Shown piece after piece: positions 21,669-32,823 of a stretch of 36,235 nt of DNA. The stretch spans positions 1 to 36,235 of the forward strand of contig JAFXXW010000006.1 in NCBI GenBank assembly GCA_017542055.1, read 5' to 3'. How positions within the stretch are numbered: position 1 is the stretch's first letter; each line of letters begins with the position of its first letter. Position numbers and translations under genes: made by a program. Source of the DNA: Kiritimatiellia bacterium (GTDB taxonomy: Bacteria; Verrucomicrobiota; Kiritimatiellia; RFP12; UBA1067). The notes below the pieces were generated by a model, which was given only the letters and a program-made list of their open reading frames with translations, ran no database searches and was not told the DNA's origin.

Positions 21669-22941
21669 AATCCGCGAGCTGGGCGGCCGGGCGCTGCTGG
21701 TGGGCGGCTGCGTGCGCGACCGGTTGCGCGGCGAAGACAATCCCAAAGACGTGGACCTGGAAGTCTTCGGGGTAATGCCCGAGCGGGTGCTGGCGGCGTT
21801 TCCTGGCGCGAACACGGTGGGAAAGTCGTTCGGGGTGATCAAGGTGGGCAATGCCGATATCGCGTTTCCCCGCCGGGAGACGAAGACGAGCCCCGGCCAT
21901 CGCGGATTCGCGATCGAGTGCGATCCTTTTTTGCCGCTAAAAGCGGCGGCGGCCCGGCGCGACTTCACGGTGAACGCCATCTATCTCGATCCGCTCACGG
22001 ACGAACTGCTGGATCCCTACGGCGGCGCGGAAGACCTGCGGGCCGGACGGCTCCGGGCGGTGTCGGAACATTTCGCGGAAGATCCTTTGCGGGTGTTGCG
22101 CGGGATGCAGTTCATCGCCCGGTTCGATTTGACGCCCGCGCCGGAACTGATCGCCACTTGCCGGACCATGACGCCGGAAAACTTGCCCCCGGAGCGGCAG
22201 TTCGAGGAGTGGGAGAAGCTGCTCCTCCAGGGCAAGAAGATTTCCCAGGGGCTCGAATTTCTGCGCGCGACCGGGTGGGTGGAGTATTACCCGGAACTCG
22301 CCGCTTGCATCGGCTGCGAGCAGGATCCGGAGTGGCATCCCGAGGGCGACGTGTGGAATCACACCTTGCAGTGTCTGGACCGGATGGAGACGGATGAAAT
22401 CGAAGTGGCGTTGGCGGTGCTCTGCCACGATTTCGGCAAGCCCTACTGCACCAAGTTCGATCCGGAGAAGGGCCGCATCCGAAGTCTCGGGCACGACACG
22501 ATCGGCGTGGAGTACGCGCTGAGGTTTTTGCGTCGCCTCACAAACGAAGAAAAGATCCTCAAGGCCGTGCCGCCGCTGGTGCAATACCACATGGCGCCCC
22601 ACGCCTACTATCGCGACGGCGCTTCGGACGCGGCGGTGCGCAGGCTGGCGGCGAGGGTCGGGCGGATCGATCGGCTTCTCGCGGTGGCGCGGGCCGACGG
22701 AGCGTCGGAGGCGGCGCTGGACTGGTTGCGCCGGAAGTCGGAGTCGCTGGAAGTGGCGGCGAACGCGCCAAAACCCATTGTTTTGGGGCGTCATTTGCTG
22801 GCGGAGGGCTTCCGGGCGGGTCCGGAGCTCGGCGAGATTTTGCAGGCCACCTACGAGGCGCAGCTGGATGGCGAGTTTTTCGACTTGCCAAATGGCGTAA
22901 AATATGCTATAATATATAGTAAACAGCATAAAAACATCTAA
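21637..22941 (+). CDS. CCA-adding enzyme / tRNA nucleotidyltransferase with HD domain
   Basis: This 434-residue class II nucleotidyltransferase has LLVGGCVRDRLRGEDNPKDVDLEVFG (nucleotide-binding loop and the two metal aspartates), ARRDFTVNAIYLDP, and EDPLRVLRGMQFIARF. An HD phosphohydrolase domain follows, with LAVLCHDFGKP and LGHDTIG. It adds or repairs the 3' CCA of tRNAs, although all six tRNAs here already encode CCA, which points to repair. The start is TTG 21637, chosen because the nucleotide-binding motif begins only ~20 residues later; it lies inside ymdB. The last ~20 codons contain the gyrA promoter. Confidence 0.88.
   Translation: MNFAGYEIASKIRELGGRALLVGGCVRDRLRGEDNPKDVDLEVFGVMPERVLAAFPGANTVGKSFGVIKVGNADIAFPRRETKTSPGHRGFAIECDPFLPLKAAAARRDFTVNAIYLDPLTDELLDPYGGAEDLRAGRLRAVSEHFAEDPLRVLRGMQFIARFDLTPAPELIATCRTMTPENLPPERQFEEWEKLLLQGKKISQGLEFLRATGWVEYYPELAACIGCEQDPEWHPEGDVWNHTLQCLDRMETDEIEVALAVLCHDFGKPYCTKFDPEKGRIRSLGHDTIGVEYALRFLRRLTNEEKILKAVPPLVQYHMAPHAYYRDGASDAAVRRLAARVGRIDRLLAVARADGASEAALDWLRRKSESLEVAANAPKPIVLGRHLLAEGFRAGPELGEILQATYEAQLDGEFFDLPNGVKYAIIYSKQHKNI
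22885..22913 (+). promoter_or_regulatory. gyrA promoter inside the CCA-enzyme gene
   Basis: TTGCCA (22885-22890), 17 bp, TG at 22905-22906 and TATAAT at 22908-22913. It is entirely within the coding sequence of the upstream gene, where it encodes residues around GVKYAIIYSK. The base after TG is C instead of the A seen in the other seven promoters. Confidence 0.7.
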
Positions 22942-22953
22942 GAAGCGGTTACG

Positions 22954-25397
<2,444 letters not shown>

Positions 25398-25401
<4 letters not shown>

Positions 25402-26018
25402 TCAAAGGCGCGGTGTTCGATTTCGGCGGGGTCATGACGGCCTCGTCCTGGCCGCTCGAATTGAAGGCGGCCACCGACGAACTCGGGATCGGCTGGGAGG
25501 ACGTCATCCTCGCCGGCTTCTCGGCGCATCGCCTTGAATACGACCGGGGCACCCTCACGCTAAGCGAACTTTACGATCGCATCCTGGGCGACGCCGGCAT
25601 CCAATTGAGACCATCGGATCGCGCCCGGGTGGAGGCGGCGGACACGGCCAGCTGGCTTGCCCGCAACGAAGCCACCTTGGCGTGGATGCGCCGGCTCGCG
25701 GCGAGGGGACTTAAAATCGGCATTCTCACCAACATGCCGCCCGGCTTCGCGCCGCTCTTCCGGGAGCGCTACGCCGACTTCGTGTCGCTCGCGGACGCGG
25801 TGGTCGTTTCGGGCGAGGAGCATCTCGTCAAGCCGATGCCGGAAATCTACCGCTTGCTGGAGCGCAGGATTGCTCTCAAACCGGAAGAGCTCTGTTTCGT
25901 GGACGACCTCGAGAAGAATTGCGCGGCCGCGCGCCAATGCGGCTGGAGCGCGGTGCGGTTCGAGGGCGTGGAGCGGACGGAAGCGGCGCTGGACGGACTT
26001 TTGGGGCGAGCGGAATGA
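25398..26018 (+). CDS. HAD family hydrolase
   Basis: This 206-residue haloacid dehalogenase-like hydrolase has motif [10 protein letters not shown] (the nucleophile aspartate in DFGGV, a known variant of DxDxT), motif II ILTNM, motif III lysine in [10 protein letters not shown], and motif [12 protein letters not shown] helical cap of about 80 residues sits between motifs I and II. It probably dephosphorylates a small cytoplasmic phosphoester; the substrate is unknown. It is coupled to gyrA before it and to the radical SAM gene after it by ATGA overlaps. Confidence 0.88.
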
Positions 26019-26878
26019 ACTGCCAGCTTTGTCCGAGGCGATGCGGAAAGCGTCCCGGCTACTGCGGCGCCGGCGAGTGCGCGCGGGTGTTCCGGTGGGG
26101 TCCGCATTTCGGCGAGGAGCCGCCCTTGACGGGGGAACACGGGTCGGGCTGCGTCTTCTTTTCGCGTTGCACCATGCGCTGCGTATACTGCCAAAACTCG
26201 CCCTGGAGCTGGCGGGGCGCGGGCGAGGACAAGACGGTGGACGAACTCAAAGCCATCTTGCGGACGCTGGCCGTGGAAGACCAGTGCGAAAACTGGAATC
26301 TCGTTTCGCCCACGCCGTATCTGCCGTTCATCCGGGAGGCGGCGGCGGGACTCAAGTCCGAGGGCGTCAAGCTGCCGTTCGTCTGGAACTCGTCGGGCTA
26401 CGAGAGGGTGGAGACGCTGAGGGAGTATCGCGGGCTTTGCGACTTCGCGCTTTTCGATTTGCGCTACGCCAGCGACGCGACGGCGCTCAAGTACAGCGCG
26501 GCCCCCAACTACGTGGCCACGGCGCGCGCGGCGTTGGAATGCGTCGCCGGCGAACTGTGCGGACTCGACCGCACGATCTGTCGCATCCTGGTGCTGCCGG
26601 GCCATCACGAGGAAGCCATCGAGAACCTCGCGTGGGCGGCCGCCACCTTGGGCCCGGACGCGATGGTGTCGGTGATGGCGCAGTACACTCCGGCCTATCT
26701 GGCCCAATCGATTCCGCCTTTGGATCGCAAGGTCACGGCCGAAGAATACGCCGAAGTGGCCGAGGCCGCGGAGGACTTCGGACTGGTGCGCGGCTGGGTG
26801 CAGGACCTGGCCGCCGCCGACCCCGAACTCGCGCTGCTGGGCGAGAACATGGGCGCGGGACACGGCCCCGTAAAATAA
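26015..26878 (+). CDS. PflX-like radical SAM protein (COG1313 type)
   Basis: This 287-residue radical SAM protein has the iron-sulfur triad CTMRCVYC (Cys52, Cys56, Cys59). An N-terminal cysteine cluster [20 protein letters not shown], followed by HFGEEPPLTGEHGSG, is typical of the PflX family, which is often annotated as a putative pyruvate-formate-lyase-activating enzyme. The true substrate of PflX proteins is unsettled. The rest of the barrel (LPFVWNSSGYE, LPGHHEE, QYTPAYLA) fits the family. It ends the gyrA unit and precedes the tRNA promoter region. Confidence 0.88.
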   Translation: MNCQLCPRRCGKRPGYCGAGECARVFRWGPHFGEEPPLTGEHGSGCVFFSRCTMRCVYCQNSPWSWRGAGEDKTVDELKAILRTLAVEDQCENWNLVSPTPYLPFIREAAAGLKSEGVKLPFVWNSSGYERVETLREYRGLCDFALFDLRYASDATALKYSAAPNYVATARAALECVAGELCGLDRTICRILVLPGHHEEAIENLAWAAATLGPDAMVSVMAQYTPAYLAQSIPPLDRKVTAEEYAEVAEAAEDFGLVRGWVQDLAAADPELALLGENMGAGHGPVK

Positions 26879-26918
26879 GGCCAGGAAAGCCCCTCGAAAA
26901 AATTTTTCATTTTCCCTA

Positions 26919-26948
26919 TTGACTTTTGGGGTCAAAATATGATATAAT
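26919..26948 (+). promoter_or_regulatory. Promoter of tRNA-Gly-Lys-Phe unit
   Basis: TTGACT (26919-26924), 18 bp, TG at 26940-26941 and TATAAT at 26943-26948. An A/T tract at about 26896-26915 sits where an UP element would be. About 40 bp are nearly identical to the promoter at 27287-27316. Confidence 0.9.
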
Positions 26949-26971
26949 ACTCACCATCTGCACGGGATAAG

Positions 26972-27047
26972 GCGAGCTTAACTCAGTTGGTAGAGTGCCA
27001 CCTTGCCAAGGTGGTTGTCGAGGGTTCGAGTCCCTTAGCTCGCTCCA
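26972..27047 (+). tRNA. tRNA-Gly (GCC)
   Basis: The cloverleaf is complete: acceptor GCGAGCT/AGCTCGC, anticodon stem CCACC/GGTGG with loop TTGCCAA (anticodon GCC), T arm with TTCGAGT, discriminator T and encoded CCA. Confidence 0.97.
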
Positions 27048-27075
27048 ATCCTTTCCCGGCGCGGATGTGGTGAAT

Positions 27076-27151
27076 GGGAGCGTAGCTCAGCTGGTAGAGC
27101 AAGTGACTCTTAATCACTGGGTCCAGGGTTCGAATCCCTGCGCTCCTACCA
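27076..27151 (+). tRNA. tRNA-Lys (CTT)
   Basis: Acceptor GGGAGCG/CGCTCCT (first pair G-U), anticodon stem AGTGA/TCACT with loop CTCTTAA (anticodon CTT), T arm CAGGG-TTCGAAT-CCCTG, encoded CCA. Confidence 0.97.
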
Positions 27152-27169
27152 TTCCCCCATCCAACTTTC

Positions 27170-27245
<76 letters not shown>

Positions 27246-27286
27246 CTCCTCCCCGGCGCGCCAAATCATTTTTTCCATTTTCCCTA

Positions 27287-27316
27287 TTGACTTTTCGGGT
27301 CGAAATATGATATAAT
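27287..27316 (+). promoter_or_regulatory. Promoter of tRNA-Val/fructose-bisphosphate aldolase unit
   Basis: TTGACT (27287-27292), 18 bp, TG at 27308-27309 and TATAAT at 27311-27316, with a T-rich tract upstream. It is a near copy of the promoter at 26919-26948. Confidence 0.9.
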
Positions 27317-27331
27317 ATACGCCAATTGCAA

Positions 27332-27408
27332 GGGCTATTAGCTCAGTTGGTTAGAGCGCTTCCTTGACATGGAAGAGGTCAGTGGTCCGAATCCACTATA
27401 GCCCACCA
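27332..27408 (+). tRNA. tRNA-Val (GAC), T-loop with C at position 55
   Basis: Acceptor GGGCTAT/ATAGCCC, anticodon stem CTTCC/GGAAG with loop TTGACAT (anticodon GAC), T stem AGTGG/CCACT, encoded CCA. The T loop reads TCCGAAT, so the position normally U55 (pseudouridine) is C. The other five tRNAs here have TTC. The aldolase gene starts 22 bases after the CCA. Confidence 0.93.
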
Positions 27409-27430
27409 TCTAAAACAGGAATAACCAAAT

Positions 27431-28429
27431 ATGACTAGCTACAAGGAACTTGGCTTGGTTAACACCAAGAAGATGTTTGCAAAGGCCGTCAAGGGCGGCT
27501 ATGCGATCCCCGCGTTCAACTTCAACAACATGGAGCAGATGCAAGCCATCGTCCAGGCGGCGGTTGAGACGAAGAGCCCCGTGATCATGCAGGTGTCGAA
27601 GGGCGCGCGCAAGTACGCGAACCCCACGATTCTCCGTTACATGGCGCAGGGCGCGGTGGAGTACGCCAAGGAGCTCGGCTGCAAGAAGCCGCAGATCGTG
27701 CTGCACCTGGATCACGGCGACACGTTCGAGACTTGCAAGAGCTGCATCGATTCCGGTTTCAGCTCGGTCATGATCGACGGCTCGCATCTGCCGTTCGCGG
27801 AAAACATCAAGCTGACCAAGAAGGTGGTGGCCTACGCGCACAAGCATGACGTCACGGTGGAAGCCGAGCTGGGCGTGCTGGCGGGCGTGGAAGACGAAGT
27901 TTCCGCCGCCGAGAGCCACTACACCAAGCCCGAGGAAGTGGTGGAGTTCGCCACCAAGACCGGTTGCGATTCGCTGGCCATCTCCATCGGCACCTCGCAC
28001 GGCGCCTACAAGTTCAAGCCGGAGCAGTGCAAGCGCGACCCCAAGACGGGCGTCCTCGTGCCGCCGCCCTTGGCGTTCGACGTGTTGAAGGCCATCGAGA
28101 AGAAGCTCCCCGGTTTCCCGATCGTGCTGCACGGCTCCTCCAGCGTGCCGCAGGACGAGGTGAAGACCATCAACGAAAACGGCGGCAAGCTGCCTGACGC
28201 GGTGGGCATCCCCGAGAGCCAGCTGCGCAAGGCCGCCAAGAGCGCGGTGTGCAAGATCAACATCGACAGCGACTCGCGCCTGGCGATGACCGCGGCGATC
28301 CGCAAGCACTTCGCCGAACATCCCGATCATTTCGATCCGCGCCAGTACCTCACTCCGGCGCGCGAGAACATGAAGAAGATGTACATCCACAAGATCGAGA
28401 AGGTGCTCGGCTCCAATGGCAAGCTCTAA
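27431..28429 (+). CDS. Class II fructose-bisphosphate aldolase
   Basis: This zinc-dependent aldolase of 332 residues cleaves fructose-1,6-bisphosphate in glycolysis and makes it in gluconeogenesis. Family motifs are GGYAIPAFNFNNMEQMQAI at the start, LHLDHGDTFETCKSCID (zinc histidine and catalytic aspartate), SSVMIDGSHLPFAENI, VEAELGVLAGVED, ISIGTSHGAYKF (zinc ligand), VLHGSSSVP and INIDSDSRLAM. It resembles the longer class II subtype with an extended C-terminal tail. It probably shares the promoter of tRNA-Val. Its end overlaps purM by 14 bases. Confidence 0.93.
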   Translation: MTSYKELGLVNTKKMFAKAVKGGYAIPAFNFNNMEQMQAIVQAAVETKSPVIMQVSKGARKYANPTILRYMAQGAVEYAKELGCKKPQIVLHLDHGDTFETCKSCIDSGFSSVMIDGSHLPFAENIKLTKKVVAYAHKHDVTVEAELGVLAGVEDEVSAAESHYTKPEEVVEFATKTGCDSLAISIGTSHGAYKFKPEQCKRDPKTGVLVPPPLAFDVLKAIEKKLPGFPIVLHGSSSVPQDEVKTINENGGKLPDAVGIPESQLRKAAKSAVCKINIDSDSRLAMTAAIRKHFAEHPDHFDPRQYLTPARENMKKMYIHKIEKVLGSNGKL

Positions 28430-29465
28430 TTCCGCCGCCAAGTCGGCGTACGCGCAGGCGGGGGTGAACATCGACAACAAGATGAGCGCCCTCAAGGCCA
28501 TCAAATCGATGGTCGGCAGCACCAAGACGGCCAACGTCATCGGCGGCATCGGCAGCTTCGGCGGGCTCCACAAGGCGCCCACCGGACGCGACATGATTCT
28601 CGTCGCCTCCACCGATGGCGTGGGCACCAAGCTCAAGGTGGCGGCCATGATGAACAAGCACGACACGGTCGGGCAGGACATCGTCAACCACTGCGTCAAC
28701 GACATCCTGGTGCAGGGCGCCAAGCCGCTCTTCTTCATGGACTACGTGGGCGCGGCCAAGTTCGACGGACCCCAGTTCCAGCAGATCGTCTCGGGCCTGT
28801 GCAAGGCCTGCAAGGAAAACCATCTGGCGCTCCTCGGGGGCGAGACGGCCGAAATGCCGGGTCTCTACCCCCACGGCGAGTACGATCTCGTAGGCACCAT
28901 CGTCGGTTGCGTCTCCAAGAAGAACCTCATCACCGGCAAGTCCATCCGGGCGGGCGACGTGATGATCGGGCTGCCCTCGGGCGGCCTCCAGACCAACGGC
29001 TTCTCGTTGGCGCGCCGGGTCATTTTCGACCTCGGCCAGCACACCTGGCAGGACAAGCTCCCCGGCACCAACCAGACGTTCGGCGAGGCGCTTCTCGCGG
29101 TGCACCGCAGCTTCTTGCGTCCCGTGGGCAAGCTCATGGAACGCAAGGTGAAGATCAACGGCATGGCCCACATCACCGGCGGCGGCTTTCCGGACAATCT
29201 GCCGCGCGTGCTGCCCAAGGCGGTCAACGCGGAGATCGACCGGTCCAGCTGGGAAGTGCCCACCATCTTCAAGTACATCCAGAACCAGGGCAAGGTGGAC
29301 ACGGAAGAGATGTACCGCGTGTTCAACATGGGCATCGGTTTCGTCATCATCGTCCCCAAGAACCAGGTGGAAAAGGCCACCAACATCCTGAAGGCGCAGC
29401 ACCAGTCCTACAGCATCATCGGCGTGATCCGCAAGGGCAAGGGCGTCGTGACCTACGTCAACTAA
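28416..29465 (+). CDS. purM: Phosphoribosylformylglycinamidine cyclo-ligase
   Basis: PurM (AIR synthetase) closes the imidazole ring in purine biosynthesis, using ATP. The 349-residue sequence has SAYAQAGVNIDNKMSALKAI, GGIGSFGGLH, ASTDGVGTKLKVAAMM, GQDIVNHCVNDILVQGAKPLFFMDYVG, GGETAEMPGLY, GLPSGGLQTNGFSLARRV and HITGGGFPDNLPRVLP, all standard. The start is ATG 28416, inside the end of the aldolase gene. Placement between glycolytic genes is unusual for a purine gene but the overlap shows co-translation. Confidence 0.95.
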   Translation: MASSNSAAKSAYAQAGVNIDNKMSALKAIKSMVGSTKTANVIGGIGSFGGLHKAPTGRDMILVASTDGVGTKLKVAAMMNKHDTVGQDIVNHCVNDILVQGAKPLFFMDYVGAAKFDGPQFQQIVSGLCKACKENHLALLGGETAEMPGLYPHGEYDLVGTIVGCVSKKNLITGKSIRAGDVMIGLPSGGLQTNGFSLARRVIFDLGQHTWQDKLPGTNQTFGEALLAVHRSFLRPVGKLMERKVKINGMAHITGGGFPDNLPRVLPKAVNAEIDRSSWEVPTIFKYIQNQGKVDTEEMYRVFNMGIGFVIIVPKNQVEKATNILKAQHQSYSIIGVIRKGKGVVTYVN

Positions 29466-29495
29466 CTTCAAACCAAACCTAAGGAAGCACAAAAA

Positions 29496-31442
29496 ATGGC
29501 AACTACCCCTAAATTCGCCAACGCCAAAGTAGCGGCGTGGGTGGACAAGTGGAACAAGATCTGCACCCCCGACAAGATCGTGGTGGTGAAGGGCACCGCG
29601 GCCGAGCACAAGGCCATCTGCGAGATGATGGTGAAGAACGGCCAGTTCATCAAGCTGAACCAGAAGCTCCGTCCGGGCTGCTATCTGGCCCGCTCGCACG
29701 AGAGCGACGTGGCGCGCGTCGAGGGCCGCACCTTCATCTGCTCCAAGCGCGAAATCGACGCCGGCCCCACCAACCACTGGATGGATCCCGTCGAGATGAA
29801 GAAGAAGATGGAGAAGGCGTACAAGGGCTGCATGAAGGGCCGCACGATGTACGTCATCCCGTTCGCCATGGGCCCCATCGGCAACCCGATCACCCAGTAC
29901 GGCATCGAAATCACCGACTCGCCTTACGTGGTGGTCAACATGAACATCATGACCCGCACGGGCGACGCGGTGATCAAGCACCTCGGCAAGACGGGCGACT
30001 TCATCCCCTGCATCCACTCAGTGGGCGCGCCGCTCAAGAAGGGCCAGAAGGACGTCGCGTGGCCCTGCGCCAAGCGCATCGAGGACAAATACATCACCCA
30101 GTTCCCCGAAGACCGCGAAATCTGGTCGTTCGGTTCGGGCTACGGCGGCAACGCGCTCCTGGGCAAGAAGTGCTTCGCGCTGCGTATCGCCTCCAAGCTG
30201 GCCAAGGACGAGGGCTGGATGGCCGAGCACATGCTCATCCTGACGCTCACCTCGCCGGAAGGCAAGAAGTACCACGTCACGGCGGCGTTCCCGTCCGCTT
30301 GCGGCAAGACCAACCTCGCCATGATGCTGCCCAAGCTCCCCGGCTGGAAGCTGGAGACCATCGGCGACGACATCGCGTGGCTCAAGCCCGGCGAAGACGG
30401 CCGCCTGTACGCCATCAACCCGGAGAACGGCTTCTTCGGCGTGGCGCCCGGCACTTCGATGGATTCCAACCCCAACGCGCTCCACTCCTGCACCAAGGGC
30501 ACCATCTTCACCAACGTGGTGTTGACGCCCGACGGCGACATCTGGTGGGAAGACATGGGCATCAAGGCGCCTAAGGAAGGCGTCGACTGGAAGGGCAATC
30601 CCTGCTACGTCTGCGCCGACGATCCCTATCGCATGGGTCCCAAGCCCGGCATGACCAAGAAGGAGATCAAGGAAGCCGGCTACGTGGCCGCGCACAAGAA
30701 CAGCCGCTTCACCGCTCCGGCGCAGAACTGCCCGGTGCTGGACAAGGACGGCTTCAACGGCGTGTACGAAGGCAAGCCCGTGGGCGTGCCGATCGACGCG
30801 ATCCTCTTCGGCGGGCGCCGTCCCAGCACCATCCCGCTGGTGAACGAGGCCAAGAGCTGGACCCACGGCGTGTTCATGGGCTCGGCCGCCGGCTCCGAAA
30901 TCACCGCCGCCGTCATCTCCGACAAGATCGGCCAGGTGCGTCGCGATCCGATGGCCATGCTGCCGTTCTTCGGCTACAACGTGGCGGACTACTTCCAGCA
31001 CTGGCTGGAGATGGAGCGCACCAGCGCCGACGCCACCAAGCTGCCCAAGATCTACTTCGTCAACTGGTTCCGCAAGACGCCCAAGGGCGAATTCATGTGG
31101 CCCGGTTTCGGCGACAACAGCCGCGTGCTGAAGTGGATCTGCGACCGCATCGAGGGCAAGGTGGGCTGCGTCAAGACGCCCATCGGCAACCTCCCCAAGG
31201 CGGCCGACATCAGCCTGGAGAACAACACCGGCAAGGACGTGGTCAATCCCAAGTTCCTCAAGGAGATCGTCAAGGTCGACAAGGCCGGCTGGCTCGAGGA
31301 AATCAAGACCATCGGCGAAAGCTACGACGAGTACGACGCCAAGGCCTCCAAGGACAACCAGACCAAGTCCACCACCGCTCGCCGCGTGCCCAAGGCGCTG
31401 CGCGAGATTCTGGCTTCGGTGACCGCCGAACTCAAGAAGTAA
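29496..31442 (+). CDS. pckG: Phosphoenolpyruvate carboxykinase (GTP)
   Basis: This is a GTP-dependent PEPCK (648 residues; the ATP type is about 540 and unrelated in length). It interconverts oxaloacetate and PEP. Motifs are YVIPFAMGPIG, FGSGYGGNALLGKKCFALRI (metal site), P-loop AAFPSACGKTN, IGDDIAWL (metal), NPENGFFGVAPGTS with the redox-sensitive loop region, and PLVNEAKSWTHGVFMGS. In fermentative anaerobes it often runs towards oxaloacetate, conserving energy on the way to succinate or propionate; the direction here is unknown. A weak ribosome binding site (AAGGAA) precedes the ATG. It is followed by pfk after ten bases. Confidence 0.96.
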   Translation: MATTPKFANAKVAAWVDKWNKICTPDKIVVVKGTAAEHKAICEMMVKNGQFIKLNQKLRPGCYLARSHESDVARVEGRTFICSKREIDAGPTNHWMDPVEMKKKMEKAYKGCMKGRTMYVIPFAMGPIGNPITQYGIEITDSPYVVVNMNIMTRTGDAVIKHLGKTGDFIPCIHSVGAPLKKGQKDVAWPCAKRIEDKYITQFPEDREIWSFGSGYGGNALLGKKCFALRIASKLAKDEGWMAEHMLILTLTSPEGKKYHVTAAFPSACGKTNLAMMLPKLPGWKLETIGDDIAWLKPGEDGRLYAINPENGFFGVAPGTSMDSNPNALHSCTKGTIFTNVVLTPDGDIWWEDMGIKAPKEGVDWKGNPCYVCADDPYRMGPKPGMTKKEIKEAGYVAAHKNSRFTAPAQNCPVLDKDGFNGVYEGKPVGVPIDAILFGGRRPSTIPLVNEAKSWTHGVFMGSAAGSEITAAVISDKIGQVRRDPMAMLPFFGYNVADYFQHWLEMERTSADATKLPKIYFVNWFRKTPKGEFMWPGFGDNSRVLKWICDRIEGKVGCVKTPIGNLPKAADISLENNTGKDVVNPKFLKEIVKVDKAGWLEEIKTIGESYDEYDAKASKDNQTKSTTARRVPKALREILASVTAELKK

Positions 31443-31452
31443 GGAGGCTCCC

Positions 31453-32814
31453 ATGGCTTCGCTCGAGATCATCGCCGCCAACCCGGAAAAATATTCCTGC
31501 TCGGTGAAACGGCTGGGGGAATGCAAGATTCCCTCGCCCGTCCACCACGCTGAATTCGTCGAGGAAGGGGAGCGCATCCTCTCCACCGAAAACGAACAGA
31601 CGGCCGTCGATCTCGAGAAGAAGCTCGGACACCTGCCCGGATTCGAACGGGCAGGTGCCCACAAGCACATTTTCCACGACCCCAGCTGGACGCGGGTGGG
31701 GATCGTCACGGCCGGCGGCCTCTGCCCCGGCCTCAACAACGTGATCAAGGGTCTGGTGGAAATCCTCACCTACGATTACGGCGTCAAGAACATTTACGGC
31801 ATCCGCTACGGCTACGCGGGGCTCAATCCGGCTTTCGGCTACCAGCCCATCATGCTCAACCCCGACGTGGTGGACACCATCCACGAGCTGGGCGGCACCA
31901 TCCTCGGTTCCAGCCGCGGCCAGCAGCCAACCGAGATCATCGTGGATACGCTGGTTAGGATGAACATCAACATCCTCTTCTGCGTGGGCGGCGACGGCTC
32001 GCTCCGTTGCGCGCGCGACGTGGCCGACGAGTGCATCAAGCGCAACCTCAACATTTCCGTCGTGGGCATCCCCAAGACGATCGACAACGACCTGCAGTTC
32101 GTGGGCCGTTCGTTCGGTTTCGAGACGGCCGTGGCCGAAGCGGCCAACGTCATCCGCAACGCCCACGTGGAAGCCAAGGGCACCGCGGGCGGCATCGGCC
32201 TCGTCAAGGTGATGGGGCGCGATTCGGGCTTCATCGCGGCGTACGCGTCGCTCGCTAACCCGGTGGTCAATTTCTGTCTCATCCCCGAGCAGCCGTTCCG
32301 GCTCGAAGGCCCCAACGGACTTTTCGCCGCGCTCGAAAAGCGCTTCCGCAACGGCAAGACCCACACCGTGATCGTGGTGGCGGAGGGCGCCGGACAGGAG
32401 ATGTTCAAGGACGTGCCCGACGTGCGCGACGCCTCCGGCAACATCCTCAAGAAGGACATCGGCGAGTACCTCAAGCGCGCCATCGAGTGCCACATGAAGA
32501 GCCGGAACATCAAGAGTTCCGTCAAGTATTTCGATCCTTCCTATATCATCCGCTCCTGCGCCGCCAAGGGCACGGACGCCATTCGCTGCTACATGCTCGC
32601 CCGGAACGCGGTGCATGCGGCCATGGCCGGCCGCACCAACTGCGTGGTGGGCAACCTGGGCGAATCGTACGCGCTGGTGCCGATCAATCTCGCCACCATC
32701 GAGCGCCAGACCGTCAACCTCCGGGGCGACCTGTGGCGCGGCGTGCTGGACGCCACCGGCCAGGAATACTACTTCAACCCCAACGCCGAGGCGCTGGGTA
32801 TCATGGCTCCCTGA
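31453..32814 (+). CDS. 6-phosphofructokinase of the PPi-PFK lineage
   Basis: This 453-residue phosphofructokinase has an N-terminal extension of about 75 residues before VGIVTAGGLCPGLNNVIKG. The active site shows GGDGS (179-183) and PKTIDND (207-213). In this superfamily Gly at the second position of GGDG favours ATP, while the Lys of PKTIDND is typical of pyrophosphate enzymes. The Gly/Lys combination occurs in the long ATP-dependent enzymes related to PPi-PFKs, such as trypanosomal PFK. ATP is thus the likelier phosphoryl donor, but pyrophosphate cannot be excluded. AAGGAGG precedes the ATG. It lies with aldolase and PEPCK in a central-carbon unit. Confidence 0.88.
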   Translation: MASLEIIAANPEKYSCSVKRLGECKIPSPVHHAEFVEEGERILSTENEQTAVDLEKKLGHLPGFERAGAHKHIFHDPSWTRVGIVTAGGLCPGLNNVIKGLVEILTYDYGVKNIYGIRYGYAGLNPAFGYQPIMLNPDVVDTIHELGGTILGSSRGQQPTEIIVDTLVRMNINILFCVGGDGSLRCARDVADECIKRNLNISVVGIPKTIDNDLQFVGRSFGFETAVAEAANVIRNAHVEAKGTAGGIGLVKVMGRDSGFIAAYASLANPVVNFCLIPEQPFRLEGPNGLFAALEKRFRNGKTHTVIVVAEGAGQEMFKDVPDVRDASGNILKKDIGEYLKRAIECHMKSRNIKSSVKYFDPSYIIRSCAAKGTDAIRCYMLARNAVHAAMAGRTNCVVGNLGESYALVPINLATIERQTVNLRGDLWRGVLDATGQEYYFNPNAEALGIMAP

Positions 32815-32823
32815 CCCGAGGCG

